This document shows positions 34,950 to 44,166 of a stretch of 63,220 bases of DNA, piece after piece. This DNA is from an uncultured Oligella sp. (GTDB lineage: Bacteria > Pseudomonadota > Gammaproteobacteria > Burkholderiales > Burkholderiaceae_B). Position numbers and translations under genes: made by a program. The notes beneath the pieces are model-generated. The model saw only the letters and a program-made list of their open reading frames with translations, was not told where the DNA came from and did not search any database. The stretch spans positions 1 to 63,220 of the forward strand of contig CANROD010000009.1 of the NCBI GenBank assembly GCA_947632105.1, read 5' to 3'. How positions within the stretch are numbered: the first letter of the stretch is position 1; the number at the start of each line of letters is the position of its first letter.

Positions 34950-37058
34950 TTAAGCTGGGAAAGAGCCAACAACACCACCATCTTCACGCCAAATCACTAC
35001 AGTCGCTGGACGTGGGCGCTGTGCATTTTCAGCATCAGGCCAGTTTGATACAGCAGTAGGCGTGTTTTGAGCGTCTTCTAAGCTTTGGCCTTCACCTGGG
35101 TGCTGGATATTAACAAATAAGTATTTTAAATCTGGAGTCCACGTAATACCGGTCACCTCACAACCTTTAGGCCCAACTAAAAAGCGACGGATTACTTTGC
35201 TCTTAGGGTCAGCGACCAACATACTATTATTACCCTGACCTTCGTACTGACCGCTGTTTGAATACTTACCATCGGTTTGGATCCACAATAAACCGCGAGG
35301 GTCTACTGCTAAACCATCTGGACTGTTGAACGTATTACGCTCATCAATATTATCTGAACCAGCGTAAAGGTCATCATGAACGTTAGGGTTACCAGCAACG
35401 ACAAATAAGTCCCACTCAAATGTATCAGCAGTTGCATCATTACCCGCTTCAACCCAACGTACAATCTGACCATAATCATTTTCGTTGCGAGGGTTAGGAC
35501 CGTATACATCTGGGTGCTTAGGACCACCAGGGAAACGCTCTTTACCGCTACCACGATTCGAGTTATTGGTTAACGTAACAAAAACTTCTTTGCTGTGAGG
35601 ATGAACCGCAACCCACTCAGGACGATCCATTGGTGTAGCACCAACCGCATCAGCAGCCTGACGAGTATGAATTAATAACTCCCCCATATCAGCATAGATA
35701 TCACCTAAGCGACGGCCATCAGTCGTTGGTGCATCTAATACTAAAGGCACCCATTTACCAGAACCCATGAAGTTACCATCAGTCGCTTCATTATCGTTAA
35801 AGACTGCTGCGTAAAGCGTACCTTCATGTAATAGCTCACGGTTACCGGCTTCGTTAGCTGGGTCAAATTGACCGTTAGAAACGAATTTGTAGATATATTC
35901 ACTACGTTGGTCATCACCCATGTAAATAACAATACGATTATCCGGTGCTAAGGTGATGGCAGCATTTTCGTGTTTAAAGCGACCTAAAGCAGTTAATTTT
36001 TTAGGTTTGGACTCAGGGTCAAATGGATCAATTTCTACGATCCAGCCAAAGCGGTTAATTTCATTTGGCTCAACAGTCCAGTCAAAACGCTCATCGTGAA
36101 GATCCCACGCATACGTATCGTCAGCTGTTTTGCTTGAACCCTTATAGCGTTGCAGACTAGCTGTTTGCTTCTCATCAAGGAAATCACCGTACTCAACCTC
36201 ATCGGCGTTTTTAGTACCGATACCAAAATAATCGGTAACATTCTCCTCACAGGTAAGATAAGTATTCCAGTAAGTGAAGCCATTTCCACAGTTACCAAAA
36301 GTACCGTAAACATTACGACCTTCTGGGTCTTTGTTAGTACGAACTAACTCAGCACCCACCGCAGGACCCACCAATTCCATTAGGGTATTAGCGTTAATGC
36401 TGCGGTTATATTTAGAATCTAAGACTGGCTCCCAAAGGCCCTGTTCATTTAAGCGCACATGTACTACTGACGCGCCTTGAGCGTGTTGAGATTTACGGAC
36501 CCAGTCAGCATTCCAACCCTCACCGCTTGGTGTAACACCTTTAGGGAAGAAGTATTCTGGTGTCACATACTCATGGTTAGTAACCAATAAACCCTCTGTA
36601 CTGCTACCGTTAACGCTGTTTTTAGTATCGATAGGGAAGAAATGGATACCATCATGGTTAAAACCAATCTGCTTTAACTGAGCATCTGCATCATCACTCG
36701 CATCACCACGGAACTCTGGTGAATTGCTATGCAACTTATCGCCCCAACGGTTAATAACCGCAGTACGGTAGCCATCAGGTACAGTAATGGTATCTAGTGT
36801 GTCAGCTTCTAAGCCGGCAAAGGCTTTAATTTCTTCTGGATTGAAGTTACCTAAGGCTGAATTAGCATCGCTCACTGCTTGTGCGGTAGCAGTCTTAGTA
36901 AAGACATCAGCAACGCCTAAGCCGAAGAAACTAACAACCCCAAGACCTAAACCCGCTTTTAAAAAACCGCGGCGAGATTGCGCCGCTTCTACTAGCTCAT
37001 GAAACTGGGTCGTCTTGGTTTCATTTGCAGGGATATCATCTAAATCAAATTCTTTCAT
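34950..37058 (-). CDS. PhoX-family phosphatase (DUF839), Tat-exported
   Basis: 702 residues from the ATG at 37058, which has GGAG upstream. The frame extends 4 codons further to a TTG, but that would swallow the ribosome-binding site. The N-terminal region carries a twin-arginine signal (SRRGFLKAGLGLGVVSFFGLG), followed by the DUF839 beta-propeller. The conserved segments GNCGNGFTYWNTYLTCEEN and GRFKHENAAITLAPDNRIVIYMGDD are hallmarks of PhoX, a calcium/iron alkaline phosphatase exported folded to the periplasm. Expected role is phosphate release from organic esters. No Pho box was searched successfully. A bacteriohemerythrin gene lies upstream on the same strand. Confidence 0.88.
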   Translation of the reverse strand: MKEFDLDDIPANETKTTQFHELVEAAQSRRGFLKAGLGLGVVSFFGLGVADVFTKTATAQAVSDANSALGNFNPEEIKAFAGLEADTLDTITVPDGYRTAVINRWGDKLHSNSPEFRGDASDDADAQLKQIGFNHDGIHFFPIDTKNSVNGSSTEGLLVTNHEYVTPEYFFPKGVTPSGEGWNADWVRKSQHAQGASVVHVRLNEQGLWEPVLDSKYNRSINANTLMELVGPAVGAELVRTNKDPEGRNVYGTFGNCGNGFTYWNTYLTCEENVTDYFGIGTKNADEVEYGDFLDEKQTASLQRYKGSSKTADDTYAWDLHDERFDWTVEPNEINRFGWIVEIDPFDPESKPKKLTALGRFKHENAAITLAPDNRIVIYMGDDQRSEYIYKFVSNGQFDPANEAGNRELLHEGTLYAAVFNDNEATDGNFMGSGKWVPLVLDAPTTDGRRLGDIYADMGELLIHTRQAADAVGATPMDRPEWVAVHPHSKEVFVTLTNNSNRGSGKERFPGGPKHPDVYGPNPRNENDYGQIVRWVEAGNDATADTFEWDLFVVAGNPNVHDDLYAGSDNIDERNTFNSPDGLAVDPRGLLWIQTDGKYSNSGQYEGQGNNSMLVADPKSKVIRRFLVGPKGCEVTGITWTPDLKYLFVNIQHPGEGQSLEDAQNTPTAVSNWPDAENAQRPRPATVVIWREDGGVVGSFPA

Positions 37059-37140
37059 TACTAACTCCAATATGGAACATAAAGTAATGGCATTTTCTCA
37101 GAAAGATATTTAAATTTGATGACTGCTTTTGAATCCTGTT

Positions 37141-37578
37141 TTAGACGCGCTTCATCGGCTTGAAGACCATGGGCTTACCCTTAAGCTTTTCCTTAGCCAT
37201 CCAATGAGCCAAGGCAGAATCTAAATGAGAGGTATGCCCAGGGAACCACTCGGCTAAGGCCTGGGTTAAGGAACGACAGACCTCTGTATCGCCTTCAGCT
37301 AACAAAACACGAACCTCAGCAACCGACTTTAAGACCTCAGCATGCTCGTCCATATGACACTCACGCGGTGGAAACTCAGTCTGCTCCATCCACTTGTCTT
37401 CTTCAGCAAAGTGAGACTTTAGATGGTCTTCCATTTGTTTGAGTCGCTCAGGTAACTGCTCATCAGTCGCCTCTTGAAGTAAGTCTAGTAACTCTACAAA
37501 CTCATCATGAATATCATCCATCGGGTCATACCCTAAGGTGTAATTCGTCTCCCATTGCATTTCTTTTAGTTCAGTCAT
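37141..37578 (-). CDS. Bacteriohemerythrin
   Basis: 145 residues forming a single four-helix hemerythrin domain. The di-iron ligands are visible: H24 in DDIHDEF, H56 and E60 in HLKSHFAEEDKWM, H75 and H79 in CHMDEHAEV, and H115 and D120 in FPGHTSHLD. There is no signal peptide and no attached signalling domain, so it is a stand-alone oxygen- or NO-binding protein of the cytoplasm. It is upstream of the phoX-like gene on the same strand, with 82 nt between; whether they are linked is unclear. Confidence 0.93.
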   Translation of the reverse strand: MTELKEMQWETNYTLGYDPMDDIHDEFVELLDLLQEATDEQLPERLKQMEDHLKSHFAEEDKWMEQTEFPPRECHMDEHAEVLKSVAEVRVLLAEGDTEVCRSLTQALAEWFPGHTSHLDSALAHWMAKEKLKGKPMVFKPMKRV

Positions 37579-37679
37579 TTCTCTACTCTACTCAATCATT
37601 TTTTCTAATAAAATTAAAGTCATCGACGCTTGATTCTGCCATTATAGCAATTTGTGGCACTGTAGCTTATTGATGGGGA

Positions 37680-38366
37680 TTACATCATCCCTTCCTCTAT
37701 AATCTCACCCATACTTAGGGTGTAATAACGATCAGCCACTTGCTTGGCTAAATGATAATTTTGCTCAGAAATTAAAATACTGATGCCCTTTTTCTTGAGC
37801 TCCACGATCATCTCAATCATCTGATCGACAATTACCGGTGCCACTCCTTCTGAAGGTTCATCAAGCAACAACATAAAGGGATTACCCATCAGACTACGGG
37901 CCACACTGAGCATTTGCTGCTCACCACCGCTCATCTTGCCGCCGGGTCGGTCTATCATTTTGCCAAGATTGGGAAAGAGTTGGTACAAGCGCTCCTCAGT
38001 CCAGTAGTAAGCAGCCTCTCCATCGGGCCAATATCGCTCAGGCTGTCGACCAGTCAGCAGATTTTCCTTGACCGTCAATTCACTAAAAATACGCCTATCC
38101 TCAGGTACAAAGCCTAGGCCCGCACGAGCAATTTTATAAGACGGCGCTTTACTAATGTTCTCACCATTAAAAATCACCTTGCCCTCTTTGCGGTCCATGA
38201 TATTCATAATGGCCTTAAGTGTCGTCGACTTACCGGCACCGTTCGCCCCCATCAGAGCGACTACCTCACCTTTTTTGACCTCAAAAGATAAATCAAAAAT
38301 AGCCTTAGCTCGCCCATACCACGCAGAAAGGTTATTAACACTAAGTAACGTAGTTGAATCACGCAT
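37680..38366 (-). CDS. Branched-chain-type ABC transporter ATPase (LivF-like)
   Basis: LivF-class ATPase, 228 residues from the ATG at 38366. An upstream TTG at 38390 would overlap the preceding gene by 23 nt, and AAGG lies correctly before 38366. Walker A is GANGAGKST, the signature MSGGEQQMLSVARSL, and Walker B LLLDEPSEGVAP. VNNLSAWYGRAKAIFDLSFEV at the start and IVELKKKGISILISEQN match LivF/UrtE-type proteins. It works with the fused permease/ATPase encoded immediately upstream and the binding protein before that. Confidence 0.92.
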   Translation of the reverse strand: MRDSTTLLSVNNLSAWYGRAKAIFDLSFEVKKGEVVALMGANGAGKSTTLKAIMNIMDRKEGKVIFNGENISKAPSYKIARAGLGFVPEDRRIFSELTVKENLLTGRQPERYWPDGEAAYYWTEERLYQLFPNLGKMIDRPGGKMSGGEQQMLSVARSLMGNPFMLLLDEPSEGVAPVIVDQMIEMIVELKKKGISILISEQNYHLAKQVADRYYTLSMGEIIEEGMM

Positions 38367-38367
38367 G

Positions 38368-41082
38368 CTAGACCTTAGCTCCCTCTGCAAAAAGGCTGGT
38401 TCCTAAATAAATGGCTCGTACCTGCTCATTCTCAGCAATGTCTGCTGCTCCACCCTCGGCGATTAAACTACCCTCAGCCAACACCAAAATACGATCGGCA
38501 TAGTTAAAAACAACATCTACGCTATGCTCAGTAAATAGCACTGCCATTTGCCGTTGTAGCGACAAAGACTTCACTAATTTCATCAACAAATGACGCTCAT
38601 CCGGTGCCATACCGGCAGTTGGCTCATCCATCAGCAATAACTCTGGACTATGGGCCAAAGCCATTGCTAACTCAAGACGCTTCACATCACCATAAGCCAA
38701 CTCACTGGCTAAACGCTCTGCTAAATGTACTAAACCGACTTGCCGCAACATCTCACTCACATCATGATGTGTCTCAAAACCTTGTGAGCGCGCTTGGTGC
38801 AAGGCTAGCTGCATATTTTCAAAAACACTCATCGAGTTAAAGACCGTCGAAATTTGAAAAGTACGGCCAATGCCCTTAGCCCAAATACCTGCAGCGTCTA
38901 AACCATTTAACGATTTGTTTTTATATAAAATCTCACCACCACTAGGTTCGAACTGACCGCCAACCATATTAAAAATGGTCGATTTACCTGCGCCATTGGG
39001 ACCGATTAAAGCAAGCATTTCACCGCGTTTAATATCAAAAGAGGTGTCATTAACGGCCCAGAAATCACCATAGCGCTTACTAATTTCCTGAACCTCTAAA
39101 ATCACTTCCGGCGACAGATTATTCACCTTACTCGGTACCTCAAGTTGCAACTCCTCTAACTCTTCAGGAGCTGCTGAGGTAGAGCGTGTCGGTGCGCGTT
39201 GTTCATCCTTAGCGCCAAGCCTAAACCAGTTTTTAATACTAACCAAACCACCCGGCAATACCAACACCAATACTAAAATAATGGCACCTAATAACGCCTT
39301 CCAGTAATCGCTAAATAACGTTACCCAATCATGTAAAATGACATAACTGACCGCCCCCACTAAAGGACCGACCACTGACTGAATCCCGCCTAACAGTACC
39401 ATCACCAAACCATCGACTGAACGGGCAACGCTAAGCTCATCGGGTGAAATACTACCCTTAGCATAGACATATAAAATACCGGCAATGCCGGCAAAAAAAC
39501 CGGACACCACAAAAGCCTGCCATTGCACCCGTTTAACCCGAATACCAAGGGCTTGAGCACGCATTGGCGCATCACGAGTGGCACGCATTGAATACCCAAA
39601 GGGGGTAAACAGCAAATGACGGATAATCAGTACAGTAGCAATAACCACCACTAAGCTAAAGTAATAAAAATTACGTGGCTCATCTAAAATACCCTCCGGC
39701 CAAATCCCGATAAGCCCATTAGAACCACCTGTAAAACCATCCCATTGAAAGATAACTGACCAGACAAACTGGGCAAAGGCAAGTGTCAGCATGGCCATAT
39801 ATATGCCGGTTAGACGTACACTAAACCAACCAAAGACGAGTGCCGTAACAAGCCCACCTAAAGGAGCAACTAACACCACCAGCCACATTGGCCAAGCTAA
39901 CTGAGTAACTAAGATCGCCGCTGTATAAGCACCCACACCAAAAAATGCCGCATGTCCAAAAGAACTCATACCGCCAGGCCCGACGATAAAGTACAAGCTA
40001 CTCGCAAAGAGCATCATAATCAGACCATCTTGCATAATCAGCATTAAATACGGCCATTGCTCTTCGAGTAAAGGAAAACTGGCAAGCACTACAATAATAA
40101 ACGCCGCAAAAAGCTTATAACGACTAGAAGCTCGAAGTAACGGTGGCTCATTGTATAACGCACGGGGCATAGTATCCTGAGGCTTACCCAGTAGCCCCCA
40201 CGGACGGAAAATCAATACCAGTGCCATCAGCACAAACTGCATCACCAAGGTCAATTGGCTAAACTCAATGGTCATACCAAAAATAGTCTGCGTTCCTAGC
40301 CAAATACAAAGCGCCTTAATTTCTGAAATTAATAAGGCGGCTAAAAAAGCACCAGGAATCGAGCCCATACCACCGATAACAACAACGGCAAACACATCTC
40401 CGATAAGATTTAAATCAATGGTTAAACTAGCCGGTTCACGTGGTAACTCTAGCCCTGCAGCAAGCGCTGCTAAAAAGCAGCCTAGCGCAAAAACAGCGGT
40501 AAATAACCAAGCCTGATTAACACCTAAGGCGCTCAACATCTCCCTATCATGAGTCGCCGCACGCACATATAAACCAAAACGAGTAAAGCGTAATAAGGCC
40601 CAAACCGCCACCAAAATGACAGGCCCCAAGACAATTAACAATAAATCATACTCAGGAAAGGAGCGATTTAAAATATCTACAGCACCCTCTAAACCAGGTG
40701 CCTTAGGACCTAATAAATCCTCAGGCCCCCACATCCAAAGGGCAAAGTCACTGATAATCAATAAAATAGCAAAAGTTGCCAATAACTGAAATAGCTCCGG
40801 CGACTTATAAATACGCCGCAACACAACTATTTCAACAATGGTCCCAACCACGGCGACAATGAGGGCAGAAGCAACAATACTGCCCCAAAAACCAAACCCT
40901 GTATCTGCCCCCCACGTAGTACTAAAGCTATAGGCAATATACAGGCCGAGCATATAAAAGGAGCCGTGCGCAAAGTTAACAATGCGACAGACTCCAAAAA
41001 TAATAGTCAAACCTAAGGCCGCTAAAAATAGCGTAGAAGTGCTCGCTAAGCCATTGAGCAATTGAATTAATAAAGCGTCCAT
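38368..41082 (-). CDS. Fused LivH-LivM-LivG protein (two permeases plus ATPase)
   Basis: A 904-residue single frame covering three normal subunits. Residues about 1-300 are a LivH-type permease (GLTIIFGVCRIVNFAHGSFYMLG, VVVIGGMGSIPGAFLAAL). Residues about 320-625 are a LivM-type permease (FGHAAFFGVGAYTAAIL, MRATRDAPMRAQALGI, DGLVMVLLGGIQSVVGP). A charged linker follows (about 625-658), then a LivG ATPase (about 660-900: Walker A GPNGAGKST at 694-702, signature LAYGDVKRLELAMALA, Walker B LLLMDEP). The reading frame is continuous and I saw no start sites at the domain borders. Each half-transporter would carry one ATPase and both membrane domains, with the separate LivF as partner. Confidence 0.92.
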   Translation of the reverse strand: MDALLIQLLNGLASTSTLFLAALGLTIIFGVCRIVNFAHGSFYMLGLYIAYSFSTTWGADTGFGFWGSIVASALIVAVVGTIVEIVVLRRIYKSPELFQLLATFAILLIISDFALWMWGPEDLLGPKAPGLEGAVDILNRSFPEYDLLLIVLGPVILVAVWALLRFTRFGLYVRAATHDREMLSALGVNQAWLFTAVFALGCFLAALAAGLELPREPASLTIDLNLIGDVFAVVVIGGMGSIPGAFLAALLISEIKALCIWLGTQTIFGMTIEFSQLTLVMQFVLMALVLIFRPWGLLGKPQDTMPRALYNEPPLLRASSRYKLFAAFIIVVLASFPLLEEQWPYLMLIMQDGLIMMLFASSLYFIVGPGGMSSFGHAAFFGVGAYTAAILVTQLAWPMWLVVLVAPLGGLVTALVFGWFSVRLTGIYMAMLTLAFAQFVWSVIFQWDGFTGGSNGLIGIWPEGILDEPRNFYYFSLVVVIATVLIIRHLLFTPFGYSMRATRDAPMRAQALGIRVKRVQWQAFVVSGFFAGIAGILYVYAKGSISPDELSVARSVDGLVMVLLGGIQSVVGPLVGAVSYVILHDWVTLFSDYWKALLGAIILVLVLVLPGGLVSIKNWFRLGAKDEQRAPTRSTSAAPEELEELQLEVPSKVNNLSPEVILEVQEISKRYGDFWAVNDTSFDIKRGEMLALIGPNGAGKSTIFNMVGGQFEPSGGEILYKNKSLNGLDAAGIWAKGIGRTFQISTVFNSMSVFENMQLALHQARSQGFETHHDVSEMLRQVGLVHLAERLASELAYGDVKRLELAMALAHSPELLLMDEPTAGMAPDERHLLMKLVKSLSLQRQMAVLFTEHSVDVVFNYADRILVLAEGSLIAEGGAADIAENEQVRAIYLGTSLFAEGAKV

Positions 41083-41097
41083 TTACTTAAATACTGA

Positions 41098-42312
41098 TTA
41101 GTCATCCACAGGACGTAACTTTGTAACCTCTTCGTCAGTGGGCTGAACATCCTTACCGTCAATATACTGAATATTAGTCATGATACCCTCACCATCCTTA
41201 ATATCTAAGGTACCCACAAAAGCGCCCATCGTTGATTGGTGATCCTGTGGTCGGTAGTAGATTGGACCGAGCGGTGAGTCATGTTCAAGACCTCTAAAGG
41301 CCTGAATTAAATCCTCTGTCTCAGTAGAGCCGGCTTTTTCAATCCCTGCAGCTAAAGACTGCACCATCATATAACCGACAATTGAGCCTAACCGCGGATA
41401 ATCATCGAACATTTCCTGATAAGCTGTTAAGAAAGCGTCATGCTCTGGCGTATCAATGGCATACCAAGGGTATCCAGTCACAAACCATCCAATTGGCGTA
41501 TCCTCACCAAGCGTATCCAAATACTCCGGCTCACCACTGAGCATACTAACGGTTGGTAAATCATCAAAGACATTACGAGTTTGACCAGCACGCACAAACT
41601 TAGTTAGATCCGTACTAAAGAGCACGTTGAATAAAGCCTCAGCTCCTGAATCATCTAAAGCCTGCACCACACTACCGGCATCAATTTTATTTAAAGGCAC
41701 CGCTTGCTCAAGGACAAACTCAATATCCGGTTGATGCTTGCGCATTTCCTCTTTAAAGGTTTCAATTGCCGACTGACCATACTCATAGTTAGGATAAATC
41801 AGAGCCCAGCGCTTTTTCTTAAACTCAACAGCAGCAGGTACCAGCATACGCGTTTTCATATAAGTCGAATCACGTAAACGGAATGTGTAACGGTTACCAT
41901 CACCCCATGTCATTTTGTCAGTTAATGGCTCACCCGCTAAAAAGAAAACCTCATTTTGACGAGCATAATCCGCAATTGCTAGCGCAATATGAGATAAAAA
42001 GCTGCCCGCTAATAGATCAACCTTATCGCGTCGCAATAACTTCTGAGCCTCACGAATAGCGGCTCCGGGATTACCTCCATCATCACGAGTAATAACCTCT
42101 AGCTCCCTGCCACCCAGTAAACCACCGGCCTCATTAACCTCATGCACAGCTAACTCAATGCCCTTTTTGTAGGGCTCTAAAAATGACGGTATGGTTTTGT
42201 AGCTATTAATTTCACCAACCTTAATAACATCTTTTGCAACAGCATGACCACTCAATACGGCTAAAGAAAGAGTGAGCAATGCTGCTTTAAATAAGTGCGA
42301 GAAGCGGGCCAT
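41098..42312 (-). CDS. Branched-chain-type ABC transporter substrate-binding protein
   Basis: 404 residues. A Sec signal peptide (MARFSHLFKAALLTLSLAVLSGHAVA) is followed by KDVIKVGEINSYKTIPSFLEPYKKGIELAVHEVNEAGGLLGGRELEVITRDDGGNPGAAIREAQKLLRRDKVDLLAGSF, a type I periplasmic binding fold of the LivJ/amide family. Its residues at the ligand pocket cannot be assigned confidently. Relatives carry amino acids, urea, amides or aromatic acids. It is first in the minus-strand operon, 15 nt ahead of the fused permease. Confidence 0.9.
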   Translation of the reverse strand: MARFSHLFKAALLTLSLAVLSGHAVAKDVIKVGEINSYKTIPSFLEPYKKGIELAVHEVNEAGGLLGGRELEVITRDDGGNPGAAIREAQKLLRRDKVDLLAGSFLSHIALAIADYARQNEVFFLAGEPLTDKMTWGDGNRYTFRLRDSTYMKTRMLVPAAVEFKKKRWALIYPNYEYGQSAIETFKEEMRKHQPDIEFVLEQAVPLNKIDAGSVVQALDDSGAEALFNVLFSTDLTKFVRAGQTRNVFDDLPTVSMLSGEPEYLDTLGEDTPIGWFVTGYPWYAIDTPEHDAFLTAYQEMFDDYPRLGSIVGYMMVQSLAAGIEKAGSTETEDLIQAFRGLEHDSPLGPIYYRPQDHQSTMGAFVGTLDIKDGEGIMTNIQYIDGKDVQPTDEEVTKLRPVDD

Positions 42313-42489
42313 CGTTTACTACCTCTTGTAAATGATTTAAAATCATATGGTTATTCAATGACTCTGTATTATAAAGTAAGAACTAATATTGAGTTGAGTT
42401 ATCTTTTTTGAAATTAGAGATTCGCTTTATATTTTATAATTAAAGCGCTTTATAAAAAACAAATCTCCACACATACGGAAATTCATAAT

Positions 42490-43263
42490 ATGGCAGCTTT
42501 TTTAGAAGGCAAAGTACTTAGCGTACACCACTGGACAGATACATTATTCAGCTTTACCACCACACGTGATGAGGCCTTACGCTTTAAAAACGGTCACTTC
42601 ATTATGATTGGCTTACCAGTCGATGGTAAGCCTCTTTTACGCGCTTATAGTGTTGCCAGTGCCAACTACGAAGATCATTTAGAGTTCTTGAGCATTAAGG
42701 TCCCTGATGGCCCACTCACCTCTCGCTTACAGCACATCAAAGTAGGCGATAACATTATCGTCGGTCGTAAGCCCACCGGTACACTAGTACTCGACTATTT
42801 ATTACCTGGTAAGCGCTTATATCTACTCTCTACCGGTACCGGCCTTGCTCCATTCCTAAGTATCACGCGTGACCCTGAGACCTATGAGCAATTTGATGAG
42901 GTTATTTTAGTTCACGGTGTGCGTACAGTTGCTGAGCTTGCTTACTACGATATGTTCACCAAAGAGTTACCTAATCACGAATACTTAGGTGAGATGGTAT
43001 CTAAACAGCTTAAATACTACCCGACAGTCACTCGCGAAGAGTTTGTTAACAAGGGTCGTATCACTAGCCACATTGAGACTGGTAAGTTATTTGAGGACTT
43101 AGGTGTACCAGTACTTAACCCTGAAGAGGACCGCGTGATGATCTGCGGCAGTCCAGAGATGCTACGTGAGCTTAAGGAAATGGTCGAGGCTCGTGGCTTT
43201 GTTGAGGGTAATACTTCTACCCCGGGTCACTTCGTTATCGAACGTGCATTCGCAGAGCAATAA
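42490..43263 (+). CDS. fpr: Ferredoxin-NADP(+) reductase
   Basis: 257 residues, the compact bacterial FNR type. FAD-binding motif LRAYSVASANYEDHLEFLSIKV (RxYS), isoalloxazine/phosphate loop GPLTSRLQ, NADP-binding STGTGLAPFLSITRD and C-terminal VMICGSPEMLRELKEM, ending FVIERAFAEQ. It moves electrons between NADPH and ferredoxin or flavodoxin, for oxidative stress response and Fe-S or radical enzymes. It is transcribed alone and ends in a strong terminator. Confidence 0.94.
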   Translation: MAAFLEGKVLSVHHWTDTLFSFTTTRDEALRFKNGHFIMIGLPVDGKPLLRAYSVASANYEDHLEFLSIKVPDGPLTSRLQHIKVGDNIIVGRKPTGTLVLDYLLPGKRLYLLSTGTGLAPFLSITRDPETYEQFDEVILVHGVRTVAELAYYDMFTKELPNHEYLGEMVSKQLKYYPTVTREEFVNKGRITSHIETGKLFEDLGVPVLNPEEDRVMICGSPEMLRELKEMVEARGFVEGNTSTPGHFVIERAFAEQ

Positions 43264-43280
43264 GATCTTTAAGTCTTAGA

Positions 43281-43320
43281 AAAAATGGCAAGGTAAAAAT
43301 TAAATACCTTGCCGTTTTTT
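43281..43320. terminator. Terminator between fpr and the LysE-type gene
   Basis: Stem GGCAAGGTA (43287-43295) with TACCTTGCC (43305-43313), A run before and T run after. It serves convergent genes. Confidence 0.9.
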
Positions 43321-43326
43321 ATTGCA

Positions 43327-43995
43327 TCATGAGCTAAATGCAGAAAGAATCCACGTAATACTTTCCCATAACAAGCGCATCGAAAATACAATCAGAAGTA
43401 GCCCCATCAATCTTTCGAACCAATGACTAATACGCAGGAATCGTTCACGAATACGTGGACTGGTAAATATCAAACTGACTAATACAAACCAAGCAGCGTT
43501 AATAAAACACATCCACAGTCCATAAAAAACCTGGATGCGCAACGGAGTTGATGTGCTTACCACTGTCGTAAAAACCGCTAGAAAAAAGAGCGTCGCCTTG
43601 GGATTAATAGCATTAGTTAAAAAACCTAACGTAAATGATTGACGCCAATTCCTTAGCTTTACCTCTACATTGTCATTATTCAACGGCAGTCCAACGTTCT
43701 GTCCACCCGCCTGTCTGATAAATGTAAATCCAAGATACAGTAAATAGACGCCACCTACCAGCCCGACCACTTTAAGTAACCAAGGCATAGTGTGCATTAA
43801 AGCACCTACCCCGAGTAAAGTATAAATGACATGCACTGAAATACCAGCCCCAATGCCCAAGGCGGTACTAATACCCGCTTTACGGCCATGGCGTATGCTC
43901 TGATGAGTTGTGACGGCAAAATCCGGGCCTGGCATCACTACTGCAAGAAAATGGATACTGGCAAGCGCAAAAAACTCACCCAAGTACTCAGACAT
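43327..43995 (-). CDS. LysE/RhtB-family exporter, second copy
   Basis: 222-residue membrane protein with about six hydrophobic segments, the signature VVMPGPDFAVTTHQSIRHGRKAG and the NPK region TNAINPKATLFFLAVF. It differs clearly from the LysE-type protein at 5256-5885. A divergent LysR-type regulator 171 nt away is the usual partner for LysE-like exporters (as in LysG-LysE), so export induced by its own substrate is plausible. The substrate is unknown. Confidence 0.88.
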   Translation of the reverse strand: MSEYLGEFFALASIHFLAVVMPGPDFAVTTHQSIRHGRKAGISTALGIGAGISVHVIYTLLGVGALMHTMPWLLKVVGLVGGVYLLYLGFTFIRQAGGQNVGLPLNNDNVEVKLRNWRQSFTLGFLTNAINPKATLFFLAVFTTVVSTSTPLRIQVFYGLWMCFINAAWFVLVSLIFTSPRIRERFLRISHWFERLMGLLLIVFSMRLLWESITWILSAFSS

Positions 43996-44097
43996 AATAT
44001 TGTCCTATGTCAACCGACATATTTTCACACATCAAACTCTTAGCCATAGTTTCCTTATCCAATACATTTTTCGTCATGCAATGATTACTCCTATTCA

Positions 44098-44121
44098 TTC
44101 CTTAATAATTATATTAAGGAA
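44098..44121. promoter_or_regulatory. Palindrome in the LysE/LysR divergent region
   Basis: Perfect 10-bp arms TTCCTTAATA (44098-44107) and TATTAAGGAA (44112-44121) with a 4-nt centre. It is 45 nt upstream of the LysR start and is a good candidate operator for that regulator. Confidence 0.6.
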
Positions 44122-44166
44122 ATCAGCGTGTGATAATATAGCCAAAATTCAAATGTTCTTTGCCTC

